Origin: Arion vulgaris
Lineage: Eukaryota > Mollusca > Gastropoda > Stylommatophora > Arionidae
Assembly (NCBI GenBank): GCA_020796225.1
Contig: CM036758.1
Coordinates: 32,395,647 to 32,459,646 of the forward strand
Direction of reading: 5' to 3'
DNA: 64,000 nucleotides
This document shows, piece by piece, positions 1 to 10,093 of this stretch. Position numbers and translations under genes: made by a program. The notes beneath the pieces are model-generated. The model did no database searches. It saw only the letters and a program-made list of their open reading frames with translations, and was not told the origin of the DNA. Every line of letters begins with the position of its first letter. The stretch's first letter is position 1.

Positions 1-294
1 ATGGCCAGGTGAAATATGAGCGAAAGAAAAATATTTGTACGTATAATCTCGGATTACGAAACAGTATTAATGAAATCTGCGGATCTGCTGGTCCGTTTGT
101 GTTCTTATGTCCCTACATTCCTACAAAACTTGGAGGGGATGGCACACATTTTCCTGAACATCTGCATAAAAATGAATAACAATTTATTCTGATATTTAAT
201 GTTCCTGCTGCAGCATCATTGTCATCGTCTTGCATATAGGGCAGAATAAAAGTTTTAACTCAGTTCGATCTTGTGCCTTTTTCTCCACCTCAAA

Positions 295-1010
295 TCTATA
301 TTATGTTACTCGATCAACGTCATGGTACATTGGGCATTCCCATGAGGGCTCAGTCTTCCGCTGCCATCCCAATACCACTTGCTCACCGTACCCATGAGAA
401 GTTGATTAGTATATCTGCTCTATCTACCACAAACACGACACTGTCTGGCATGCCCAAGCTTAACGCCTAATTCTTGCAATCGGTCTAGTGTCTGACCCAT
501 ATCACATAAATGAGCACCCACTGCATTGATGACATTGGCTCCGTCCATACCTCTGCCAGCTTGAGTAGGTGCATTGTTTGAAGAAAGTGTAGTCTTGTGC
601 ATAACTTTAAGCTCTGCTTCTTCATAGGTGTTTGCCCTGTTCTTCATCACTGGCAGTTGTACATTCTCCTAACACTATCACCTTAAAATCTTCATGAGTT
701 GTTTTTCTTCATCCACCCGCTGTGAATTCAGGCATAGTCAGTGCCATATTATCATTTACACATCCTCTCTCCCATAGGGAATTCGGAATATCAACCGAGT
801 CCATTGCTCACCCGCTTTTTACAGCAGCCATACCTGCAAGCCAATCATTGTGTTCATTTCCTCTTACACCAGCATGCCCTGGCACAAAAATAAAATTGAT
901 CTTTGTCAGCCTAGACTTCTTCAGCAACCCCAACCATTGTCTCTGAGCCCATCCTGTTTTAATCTTCCAGAGCATACTCATTGAGTCACTGAGAAAACAT
1001 GCATAGATAA
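295..1010 (-). mobile_element. RNase H LINE fragment
   Basis: Minus strand: FIFVPGHAGVRGNERNDWLA (about 800-905), then GRGMDGANVINAVGAHLCDM and LGVKLGHARQCRVCGR (420-650), then the ECPMC-type end near 320-350. Same C-terminal order as 49685-50821, with several breaks. Confidence 0.8.
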
Positions 1011-1039
1011 AAGTCTGACTCGATCGACACCTTCTGCCA

Positions 1040-1365
1040 CTTATATCTTTTGTTCCACCTGCTGTTGTCCTACTCTATCCTGTCATACCATCATAGATAG
1101 AGGAGTATCCTGTACAGACATCTATTGACGAGCATCTGCCATTTTTGGTGTTTCCTTAGTTGTTTTCCATGTCTCCGCTCCATACAGACAGACAGCCTTG
1201 ACACTTGAGTTAAATAGCCTTATTTTTTTTTCTCACGATCGTAAATATCCTTTATCTAAGTTTTATTCCTGATCATTCTTGAATTCCATATGTTCTTCAA
1301 AATGGCAAATGCTGATCTTGCCTTCTGTATTCTAACCCTAACATTTTCATCTGTGCCAAAAAAAT
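1040..1365 (-). mobile_element. LINE-B reverse transcriptase C-terminal fragment
   Basis: Reverse complement gives VRVRIQKARSAFAILKNIWN and a broken GSETW-type region, the same segment as VKIRIQKARGAFIALGNIWK at 31620-31680. Interrupted by stops. Confidence 0.72.
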
Positions 1366-1381
1366 AGGGTGTTGCCTAAAC

Positions 1382-1627
1382 TTCTTCGAACGCCCCATAT
1401 AGACTACTTGTTAACTACTTCTTGTGATCTGTATGTGATCTGAACCTAAGAGCAATTTACATTGTGCAAGTTATGCGCCTACAAGAAGGTCAGCAAATCA
1501 GATTTCTGTGACACGTTTTATTTACTAGGTAGTTTCCTAGGCCCCTACCTCAATCGCCTCTTGTGAAATGCCTTGTAGGTCACATTGTTACTATTCTTTG
1601 CTTGATAGCCCCAGCAACACACAGGTG
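1382..1627 (-). mobile_element. Full-length core-SINE with target duplication
   Basis: 246 bp flanked by GTTGCCTAAAC at 1371-1381 and 1628-1638. Minus strand shows head, GACCTACAAGGCATTTC, the A+T-rich middle (AGTAAATAAAACG), TAGGCGCATAAC, and a 3' end GGCGTTCGAAGAAG. One of two copies here whose ends can be fixed by target duplications. Confidence 0.85.
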
Positions 1628-1889
1628 GTTGCCTAAACAAAATCTGTTGTTATGGAAACATGCCAGATAGCTGCTGTTAAATACTTGATATGTCTTGGCA
1701 CTAAAAGTATAATGTGTGATATAATAGATTGTGTTGTACGGGAACGCAAGAGAGAGAGAGAGATTGTGTTGTACAATGCTATTTTAGTGTTGATAGTGAC
1801 ATGTTTGCATGTTAAAATTGGTGCTATTTGTCCTATGATTTGATTATCTATATTGCATTTTATTAGTTAATCTTCCATTTGCTTAAAAA

Positions 1890-2112
1890 AATGCTCCACA
1901 GATATGTAGTCTTTAACTTAAATGTTTGTTGATGAAGATATTGGTAGTGCCTTCCTCTCTAACAAATGCTGTAGTCATTGCATGTTAACTGGAGTCTGTT
2001 AATGTGTTGTTCTAACTGTTCTTCTGTTGACATAATGAATACCTGATCATCTGCAAAAAGTATTTCATTTAGGAGTTCATCAAGGCTGCCCCCTTCATTT
2101 AGTAGTTTTATG
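1890..2112 (-). mobile_element. Reverse transcriptase fragment (FADD motif)
   Basis: Minus-strand reading GGSLDELLNEILFADDQVFI then MSTEEQLEQHINRLQL contains the catalytic FADD of LINE reverse transcriptases. Cut off by SINE A at 2116. Confidence 0.72.
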
Positions 2113-2115
2113 GTA

Positions 2116-2545
2116 TCTCTGTGGCATAGAGGTTAGGTTCTCACCTCTCGTTGCAAAGGTACTCGGTTTGCTCCCTCGTGGAGTAATCGGAATATTTTAT
2201 AGAGGTCCCTGATCTGAGTATAGGTGAGATCGAGTTCCTAGACCTATCGGACAGCGATGATAAAGCGTAGTTCCTGTGTTAAAATTGAGCAAGTAAAAGA
2301 ACGCTTTGGTTTGAAATCGAGAAAGCAGACTGTGGAAAGCCGCTACCAGAGCAAAATTAATTAGAAAATGATTAAAAATGAAATTACAACAAAATATCGT
2401 TATCATTTTCAAAATTACATCACGGACCCTTGCCGGTGCTACAGAGCTCATACACAGCCGCTCAGATCTTCCTGTGTAAGAAAGAGATCGGAGCACACAT
2501 GGTTACTCACCGAAGTGCAGTGATGATGGTCCTACCAATCAGTCA
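2116..2545 (+). mobile_element. tRNA-headed SINE A, near full length
   Basis: Begins CTGTGGCATAGAGGTTAGGT (pol III A-box-like) with GGTACTCGGTTTGCTCCCTC in the B-box place, continues with the family body (GAGTATAGGTGAGATCGAGT, AAATTACAACAAAATATCG, CAGATCTTCCTGTGTAAGAA) and ends GTGCAGTGATGATGGTCCTA. At least five other copies are in this window. Confidence 0.82.
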
Positions 2546-2679
2546 CCTTCGCTGGTGTTATTTTACTATTATTTGCTATTTTACAGATTTGGTCGACATA
2601 TATGTGAACAGCATTGATAGTACGCATTCTTGTATTACTCCAGACCTAATTATCCATTATCATCATCAATGACTTCCTT

Positions 2680-3160
2680 GTTGCCGGGATGCCTCCTTCC
2701 ATGATGGTCTTCTCCAACTCTTTGTGTCTTTTTATATGTCCAAAATACTTCAAATTGTTCATTCTTATTTGTAGCATCAGCCAGTTTATTTTTATTTAAA
2801 GTTCTCTATTTGTTCTCTTCTCTAACACGTATATTAAAAAACTCCCAATGTCCATGTTTCTCACCTATATTTTGCCATTGGGAATATGCATGCTCTTAGT
2901 ATTCTTACCTTTGTTTTCCTATCAGTTCTATTTTATCCTGTTTTTAGTTGTTTAATTTTTTTGTAAGACCATGTTTGTTCTTTCAATTTCCTTCATCCCA
3001 TTTCCATCTGTTGTTAGTAGTGAACCAAGATACTCAAAACTGTTCACATTTTCTATTTTCTCTCCGTTTATAAAAATATCCTTTTTCATGTTTGTTTTAT
3101 TCGTTGTCATTATTTTTATTATTATCTGATGAAAATACTTGTAATGCTGCTCTTTTTGTG
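2680..3160 (-). mobile_element. LINE-C C-terminal fragment
   Basis: Reverse complement of the region equivalent to 25820-26300: broken frames around the NSFEYLG-type region (3030-3090) and KTIMEGGIPA (2690-2720). Many stops. Confidence 0.7.
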
Positions 3161-3264
3161 TTTGTCTGCTATGAATTCAGGCGTAGTCATTGTGTCTAAT
3201 GTGGCATTTCTGGCTGATTTTTTCACATGAAGGTTTTCTTTCCTTATTACTAGTGTCTCTTAAT

Positions 3265-3640
3265 ACTTCGTCAGGCTTTACTCTGAATTCAGAGGTACAT
3301 ATAGTTTAAGATCCCTAAGTAAAGGAGCTGCTTTATAATTGAAGCTTATGCTTGTTATCTGCCCCTTTCAAACAGTATATAGTGGCTTTCAAAATATACA
3401 GATCAGTGACAATAATCAGAGGTAGACTGGTTCGAGCACAGACCTTTGAATCTACAACGAACTAAAACAGGATGACTAAATTAAATGAAACACAAATGAT
3501 GCCAAATACCAGCATCAGGATCTGTACGAATATTTAATAATATCTAGCAAACACATCATAAAACTAGAACATAGAGCGGAAAAGAACACAATGAACATCT
3601 AGTAAAATTAAGCTTGAATACATGCAACATTACCCTAGAT
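3265..3640. other. No gene seen
   Basis: No repeat partner or protein-like frame recognised in this stretch; nor in 4560-4925. Confidence 0.4.
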
Positions 3641-4020
3641 TGACAGCAGTGTGTTAGAAAGATAAAGCTACATAGCATATATTCATGCAATCATATGATC
3701 CAGAAGATAGAGCATGGGAAGAGAAATGGACTGAACTAAGGAAGTATCACGTTGAGAGACAAGCACAAACTCTAAAGTCACCATTACACATTCACATGAT
3801 TTCAGACAAATTGCTACATATTCAGAGATGAATCATATCAGATGGCCTAGGCCCGGACAAGAAGGCAATTGACTCCTTGGAAAGGCCATATAGAAGTTGT
3901 AATAGTAGCATCAGCACAGAGCATTTGCGATCGTCGCAAGTGTTGCACAGCACGTCCTGAAGTTCCATTTTTCACTTATCCATGAGAAGTTGTTAGTTAC
4001 ACCTTAACAGATGAATGTCA
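3640..4020. repeat. Degenerate duplicate of the 5185-5665 segment
   Basis: Shares AGAAAGATAAAGCTACAT, ATGATCCAGAAGATAGAG, GAGAGACAAGC, CAAACTCTAAAG and the following RNase H LINE end (CCATGAGAAGTTG) with 5185-5665 in the same order. The coding frame of that copy is not kept here. Confidence 0.65.
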
Positions 4021-4339
4021 TATAAATATAGCAGCGGTCATACGCGTGAAACTAGTCCTCAAGGCGTCAATGTGGACTGGAAAAGACACCAGTACGGTCT
4101 TTGTGGCACATAAGTCACATGTTGCATGCACGACGGCCAGACTGGATGGATCCAAAATGACTCTGGATATTAGCTATGAGCATTGAAAACATATCTAAGG
4201 TTTGTCCAGTGTATGCTATCTCAAAGGAAGTGTTGAAGATTGACGTGTTCAGGATCGTTGACTAGAAGAATGGAGAAATGACATCATGAGATAGACTATT
4301 TTCTAGTCGTAAAGATGAACTATGAGGTTGTGGAAAGTT

Positions 4340-4560
4340 AAACAATTCACTCCCTCAGAATTGCAGTTCTATGTACAAGGGCTCTCTAAATTCTAAGTCG
4401 CTGGATTAGCAAATTTATAGTGCTTATCCGGTAGCGCATTAGAAGATCCAGACCCTTCGTGACTCTATCGATTTGTCTCGGACAGTAGCCTGAACTGAGG
4501 TCAGAATTAGAGAGATGTCAAAACCACAACATGCCATTGGAACTGAAAGAAGGTATTAAA
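4340..4560 (-). mobile_element. Very degraded RNase H LINE piece
   Basis: CTCTAAATTCTAAGTCGCTGG and ATTAGAAGATCCAGACC match 6175-6260, itself a minus-strand RNase H LINE. Only nucleotide similarity remains. Confidence 0.5.
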
Positions 4561-4924
4561 AAGAAAACAATGTTGATCCCGTAAGCTTTGTAAATGATGT
4601 AGTGATTAGATGGACATGTATAGGTGTGATTCAACAAAGTTCACACTACTAGTACTTGTTTTTTACGTGTTTAGCTTTTTCCAGTTTTACTGCACTCTCA
4701 CCAGTTTTGATGCAACCAGATAGCTGGATTGAGAATTTAGTGAAAGTTAATGAACTGACAAAGTGCTTTAGATGAGGATCTTTATTTGCTTTGTATGGTG
4801 GTATCTGCCTTTCTTTGCAGAAACAGGTAACAAAGTGAGCTGTTTGAAAATATAAAGCTACATGTCATTCTGAGGTTTCCATTTAGTAGGACAGAGTGGA
4901 GACTGACTCGATGGACGACTTCTC

Positions 4925-5160
4925 TTTAGAATACTCATATCGACTCATGTTGAAAACGTTGGGATGGAAGCAAAAGGAAACAGGTTATATTAAAATGCAA
5001 CATTTATAAGTTGAAATTTATGGCACACACATTTAGATTTCTGAGACATTTTTTAATGAGGACTTCCTTGGGCCTCCATGAGTGAAGGGATCTGAACAAA
5101 AAAGAAGGTGGACGGCAGCAACGGTAGTCGGAAACATACAGGTGTCAACATTTCAAGAGA
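4925..5160. repeat. Repeat H, copy 1
   Basis: Shares GAAAACGTTGGGA, GGTTATATTAAAAT, ACATTTATAA, GTTGAAATTT, GAGTGAAGGGA and GGTGGACGGCA, in order, with 6930-7205. No coding function seen. Confidence 0.6.
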
Positions 5161-5184
5161 AACAATTATTGGCATATGTGCTTC

Positions 5185-5490
5185 CTGCAGATGACATTGC
5201 TAAAGTGCTGTTCTAGAAAGATAAAAGCTACATGCATATATTCTGAGTGGTTCATCGAGTATGATCCAGAAGATGGAGGCATGTTCGTGTCAGACAATGG
5301 ACTGAATACTACAGGTATAAGTATCAACAGTTCAAGAGAGACAAGCGCAAACTCTAAAGTTAATACACTTACACTTGCGCCTATGATCGTCTTCAAAGAC
5401 AAAATTGCCATATATATATATAATGTTATGTTATATCATATCAGCTGCCTAGGCTAGGCACAAAGAGAGGCCAATTGACCGTCTGTAAAG
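5185..5490 (+). repeat. Duplicated segment with a 93-codon open frame, unrecognised
   Basis: Frame 5176-5457 reads SEWFIEYDPEDGGMFVSDNG then LNTTGISINSSRETSANSKV. The composition looks protein-like, but I do not recognise a family. Duplicated in decayed form at 3640-3870. Confidence 0.4.
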
Positions 5491-5670
5491 ACGAAAAAGG
5501 CCATATAGAATGTTATGTTATACAATCAGCATCATCGCACACTGAGCATTCTCATGCGTGTCGTCCTCTGCCACAGCAGCCGTTCCAAAGTCCATTTTCT
5601 CACCGTATCCATGAGAAGTTGATTAGTATATCTTCACTCTCTAACACAAAGATGACATGTCTATATACAC
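5490..5670 (-). mobile_element. RNase H LINE 3' end
   Basis: GTTATGTTATACAATCAGCA then ATGAGAAGTTGATTAGTATA, matching the 3' end seen at 49680-49810 on the minus strand. Confidence 0.65.
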
Positions 5671-5686
5671 ACTATAGGCCAGCGTG

Positions 5687-5870
5687 TTCATAGCGCGTTG
5701 GACTACGGGTGACTAGTCCTCTGTAAGTGCGGGTTCAACTCTGCGGACTGGCAGAAAAGCTACAGGTTCCCAGCTTACGGTATTCGTGGCACCGAGCCGA
5801 AGGGTTACGATGTCCATGACACCGAGCCGAAGAGCTTTCAGATCTTCTGGATCGGAAAAAAAAAATACAC
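5687..5870 (+). mobile_element. tRNA-headed SINE G
   Basis: TAGCGCGTTGGACTACGGGT (A-box-like) and GTGCGGGTTCAACTCTGCGG (B-box) spaced as in tRNA-derived SINEs, followed by GTGGCACCGAGCCGAAGGG and a near repeat ACACCGAGCCGAAGAGCTTT, then an A-rich run. Single copy in this window. Confidence 0.7.
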
Positions 5871-6059
5871 ACTATAGATGACACTATATATATCCATATA
5901 TATATTATAATAAAATATATGAAGGTTTTCTCAGTGTATCTTATTTCTAAAATGAAGACTGGTTGATACATCGGTTGTGTTCATTGTTATCTGTTTTGTC
6001 TTAGTAAAATTGGTTACTGAATCAATGTCACATCAATCAGGATAGACCTATTTGTACTT

Positions 6060-6330
6060 AGTCTCCTGTAACAGATGTCAAAGGGTATGCATACTGATGG
6101 TTCCTGTGGCTCGCTGCTTAAACACACTCCTCACTCTGCCCCTCAGGCATCCAGTTCTACTTGTACAATGGGTAACTCTAAACTCCTTAAGTCGCTGGAC
6201 TGCTGCAAAATTTATTTTAGTGTCGTGATCCAACAGGCAGCCATTAGAAGACCACAGACCATTTCCTTATCTATTTTTACCAGGACAGTAGAACCATGTA
6301 AACTTCTGCAGGTTAGAAACCTTTAATAGA
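6060..6330 (-). mobile_element. RNase H LINE fragment (second subfamily)
   Basis: Matches the reverse of 46800-46990: GGTATGCATACTGATGGTTC, GGCATCCAGTTCTACTTGTA. Minus-strand protein resembles DVKSIHQFKQFGVTRCTS with breaks. Confidence 0.7.
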
Positions 6331-6469
6331 CGATGTCCACTCAAACCACAACTTGCTATGTTGGATGTGACTAACATTATGAAGGATTATTAAAACAAGG
6401 AAAACAATGTTTTGGAATCCATGTTATATGCTTTCTGTCAAGAATTATGTTTCAGTTTGAAATATCTTC

Positions 6470-6765
6470 ATTGCATTTCGGACATGTCCATAGGTGCTCC
6501 GATCTTCGCAATATCTCCAACAGCGTCCAGCAACTAACCGTACCAGTTCGATATTGATTGATGAGCCTACTCATATGTCTGTTGTGCTGTTCTCTTCTGG
6601 ACACTTCAACCAAAGTTCCTGCAGTCCAGCAGTTGACGTGGATTGGTTTAGATGAAAGTTTTCATGGCTACACCCCATGAGGGCGTTCAGAATGATGGAT
6701 CTATTCATTGACTGGCTGACCCCCCCCTCGGATATGGTGGAACCTGACTGCTTTCTCATTGTCAT
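6470..6765 (-). mobile_element. RNase H LINE tail
   Basis: GGACATGTCCATAGGTGCTC CGATCT block and CAGCGTCCAGCAAC, the same tail as 12540-12620, 26480-26560 and 45220-45290. The minus-strand frame 6571-6771 is disrupted. Confidence 0.68.
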
Positions 6766-6929
6766 AGACACATATATGCCTCAGAACAAAGATGAATGTA
6801 ATTCTGCAAATCCAGTTGACCACTAACTACTTTAGAAGTATATAAGTCCATGTCAGTACAAGACAATGATATGGGAGATGTACACAGACTCCATTGACCA
6901 TAATAATTACTAACTACTTTAGAAGTCCC

Positions 6930-7205
6930 TACTATTGACGTCGATGTCTGAAAACGTTGGGAGAGGAAGAAAAGAAGTTGAAACAAGGTTATATTAAAAT
7001 AAAACCAAACATTTATAAAAGTTGAAATTTTAATGATGATCACACACCATTTAGACACATTCAAGCATATTTCTCCATCACATGGCAGAGACTACCCAGG
7101 TTGGAAGCCGTGTCCAGTGAGTGAAGGGAAATATAAAAATAAAGAAAACCAAATACCATTAGATTAAGGGTGGACGGCATGATTCAAACTAGGGTAGTCC
7201 CGGTT
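6930..7205. repeat. Repeat H, copy 2
   Basis: Second copy of the 4925-5160 repeat, longer and slightly different; ends at the start of the 7208 frame. No protein recognised. Confidence 0.6.
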
Positions 7206-7748
7206 ACATGTCGAACGGAGAAATACATCCAAGGAAAAGACAAACAAAATGTTTGGCTGATAAAGGTGCAGGATTTCACATTCCCTTCTTCAGCCTTAAC
7301 ATGACTAGCTTTGACCTTGTAATTCCGAGACCATCTCAGGTTAATTTGATGTTTCGTCATCGTTCATATGCGAATGAAAGAGGAGACAATTTTACATCAG
7401 TGGTGGACTCGTCGTCTTCCGTATATATGAACGAGAGTGGTGGCTTAATGCTGACAGTCATCGTTGTCATGGTAACTGAACGTAAGAGGAGGATCAACGC
7501 TAATGAAGTAATTATCCTCTTCTCTCGTCAACTCGAGAGGTAGCTCGACATTGCTTAAAGAGGCTCACCCACATCGTCGGTTATGACGGAGCATAATGGT
7601 TCAATGTCCCCTAGCAATCTATCGTCTACCTTCAAAACTAACAGGAGAGGCGGCTCGATTTCCCTGAGTGGCTCACCCTCACCTTTCTTATTTATGATTA
7701 AAGGTGGGGGTTCAATGCCACTGTGCGAGATCTTCTCAAATTAATGAG

Positions 7749-8225
7749 TTACCTTTCCTTCGTTGCTATGCGGCGTTCTAGATGTTCGTTCGCTGAAAGG
7801 AAAGGTGCATTTCGTTCATCAACTCGTTGATGCAGTTCAAACCGGTTGCTTTGAAACTCCCCATATTGGAACTGCACATTTGAGCTGATGGTAACTTTAA
7901 TTTCTCGTTTCTTACCTAGAACAATGTCGATTTTTATATTCTCATTGCTGCTTAAAATGTCGAGTTCGGCACACTTACGTCCAGTCATCACAATTTTCTC
8001 TTTTCTCATTGTAATTTTGAGATCTTTAATGTGACGACACCGGATTTCAACATGCCGACATATAAACCTCATGTGCATAGCAAGTGGTGCACGAATAGCA
8101 GCGCCATTTTTGCGATTATCAATTATTAATTCATAATTATAACTTATAATTTCAAGTTTAGTACATTTATGTCCGGTCATTATGATATCCTCTTTTCTTA
8201 GGGATAGCTTGAGATTTTTGATGCG
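7749..8225 (-). CDS. Unrecognised open frame with an internal repeat
   Basis: At least 143 codons on the minus strand. Two related blocks occur: RKEDIIMTGHKCTKLEIIS (about 8130-8190) and RKEKIVMTGRKCAELDILS (about 7940-8010). The composition is basic, without membrane segments. Downstream on the same strand another frame (about 7550-7735) has three related EPP/EPL-containing segments (IEPPPLIIN, IEPPLLLVL, IEPLCSVIT) and could be part of the same gene. No start or splice sites could be fixed and I do not recognise a family; it may be a retroelement gag-like region or a decayed host gene. Confidence 0.4.
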   Translation of the reverse strand, partial: RIKNLKLSLRKEDIIMTGHKCTKLEIISYNYELIIDNRKNGAAIRAPLAMHMRFICRHVEIRCRHIKDLKITMRKEKIVMTGRKCAELDILSSNENIKIDIVLGKKREIKVTISSNVQFQYGEFQSNRFELHQRVDERNAPFLSANEHLERRIATKER

Positions 8226-8494
8226 GTTTCACTCTGGATAGAGATGTAGATTTATAAATGTTTTCAAAGTCATCTATACAACCTGTTACTCGTATGGCAT
8301 TGATGATATCTACGATATTCATTGACTGTACTTCCTCGATCACTGCTGTATCAGCCAGGTGATATGCACGGTCATTGCCTTGAAACTCCTGTATTCCTGG
8401 TGAAAAATAAAGGTTAAAAGGATCATTGGGATGTGTTCAATGTGACAAGTAATTACTGTCTTATACAGCTATTTTGAAATATCTTAAGCATATT

Positions 8495-8570
8495 CAATGA
8501 GTCGCTCAGTATACACATATTCAATGAGTCGCTCAGTATGCACACATTCAATGAGTCGCTCAGTATGCAC
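8495..8570 (+). repeat. Three-copy 28-bp tandem repeat
   Basis: ATTCAATGAGTCGCTCAGTA occurs three times with period about 28 bp at the end of the EGF-like remnant. Confidence 0.8.
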
Positions 8571-8965
8571 ACATGTGTGAATTCCTGTGTGCTAGTTGTC
8601 GGATCATCATTGTCACAAGTTGTGCAGCTGTCATCTGCTGGATTACATAAACTGTATTCACAGTTTTCAAGGCAAGCCTTGTCACAAATTTTACCATATA
8701 ATCTGTTGTCACAAGTCAGACACCTTCTGAGAAATGACATTTGTCATCCTTACAGTTTGTAGGACAGTTAAACATTTCTTTCCGTAAAAAGCATCTTCGC
8801 AAGCTATGAGGCAGAATCAATCGACGGCGGAACATGAATTGTTGTAACAATTATTAGGGCATAAAGTCAAACATTTCCATAAATCCTCAATTACAAGTGG
8901 TACATGCGCCACATAATGGGTGGCATACACCGTTTTTACAATTATCAGGAAAAGAATTGAAAGTT
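8560..8965 (-). pseudogene. EGF-like, cysteine-rich gene remnant
   Basis: On the minus strand, in three frames broken by stops, cysteine spacing repeats: NCKNGVCHPLCGACTTC, AFYGKKC, NCPTNCKDDKCHFSEGVC-type, then CLTCDNRLYGKICDKACLEN, CEYSLCNPADDSCTTC. The Gly-Lys-x-Cys and NC-x-x-x-C pattern is that of tandem EGF-like modules in multiple-EGF or scavenger-receptor-F-like proteins. Stop and frame changes near 8720, 8830 and 8905 indicate a pseudogene, or poorly assembled exons. 8461-8560 beyond it is a short three-fold repeat (GAGTCGCTCAGTAT). Confidence 0.65.
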
Positions 8966-9029
8966 ATGTCCATAAAATCCAACATAACTCAACGTCGAAA
9001 TGAAAATCTGTGACTGAAAACGGTCATTT

Positions 9030-9205
9030 TAGGACCGTTGGAATGTTTCTGTCGTAGTCTTGATGTAGTGTGCTGTGAAATTTGTCACTCCTGTTACATC
9101 GTCTGCTCGATAACGGCCTTTTAGTAGAAACGTTGCTGGTTTTTATTTTTGTGAAACTACAGTACTTTGTTATTTTGTGTTTCGCTATTGCAACACAGTG
9201 TTACT
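9030..9205 (+). mobile_element. Second Penelope-like tail
   Basis: AATTTGTCACTCCTGTT, GATAACGGCC, AGAAACGTTGCTGG and AAACTACAGTACTTTGTTAT match 22985-23100 in the same order. No coding part remains here. Confidence 0.65.
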
Positions 9206-9369
9206 GCAGTCTTCCCCCTAATAAACGTTACATTCTGATTGTCTTGTTAATCAAGGGTAGTCGCGACAAAGAAATATACTTACATATTTCAGAAAAGAAT
9301 TCAAGATTTTCTACATAGAGTGCTTTCTAAATATATATATAAATTTAAATATAATGTAAAATTTTACAC

Positions 9370-9700
9370 TTTCAAAAGAACATAAGAAAACTTGACTTTG
9401 TCTGAAACCGTTGATCGTTATTCAGCCGTGTTTTGTGTCCAGACCTTTGCACTATTTTGTGTGTAACCGTTTGCACAATTTTGTTGTGCATTTTTGGTTT
9501 GTAATTTGTACCTACGCACCATAAGTACATGCGCAACTCTGTAATATTATCTACTTCTTCTTTTGTCGTCACACTACTACCGGGTTGTTGCTCAGTGTCG
9601 TGGTTTTCTGTTTTGTCTTGCGCTGGTCTGGTGGCTTGGGTAGCAGATGTACCCATTCTTCGCACGGGAATGTATTATATATTCTTCTCGTGCCTTTGTA
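9370..9700 (-). other. Open stretch downstream of element X, not recognised
   Basis: A 97-codon minus-strand frame (9372-9665) begins MRRMGTSATQATRPAQDKTE. The equivalent place beyond the element X copy at 38510-38700 also has a minus-strand frame but with little similarity. Probably retroelement or flanking sequence; no domain recognised. Confidence 0.3.
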
Positions 9701-10093
9701 GTTCCCTCCCTTCCTTTCGTTCGCTTGAAATATTGTCTATATATTCAGTGTTGTCTCTTGTATAAACTTCACTGTCTTTTGTTAGTTCACACAGAGGTCC
9801 GTATAGTTTTCTGTCCAATGTTGTTTCGTTAGGCTAGTGAGTTTGTCTCAGTATATCGTATTCGGGGCAGTCTTGAAGTATCTGCTCTGCAGTCTGATGT
9901 GCCTGTCCACATGGTACATATCGCTGAATTTCCAATCTTGAATTTTGTATACATGTGGCTGCAGAGTCGATTGTTTTCTGTTCTAAGGTGTAGAATAACA
10001 TTTTGTTCTAATCTGCTCATATTATAGTGACCGTCTTGTGTTGGTATTTGTGGCTTTCTGATTGCTTTAATTATCCTTTTCTTTCGGTGGTAG
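9700..10093 (-). mobile_element. Retroelement X (RNase H LINE), 3' part, left of hAT
   Basis: Minus-strand frame KKRIIKAIRKPQIPTQDGHY ... SRLEQNVILHLRTENNRLCSHMY is nearly the same as the frame at 38140-38280 and continues through a Cys/His-like region to the 3' end (about 9700-9830 matches 38390-38510). It is the C-terminal tail of a non-LTR polyprotein; the upstream half lies across the hAT insertion at 12113-12310. Confidence 0.82.

Noticed and set aside
7208..7543. 111-codon plus-strand frame starting MSNGEIHPRK
   Set aside because: No recognised domain or repeat support; the protein-like signal in this area is stronger on the minus strand. Left out as a gene.
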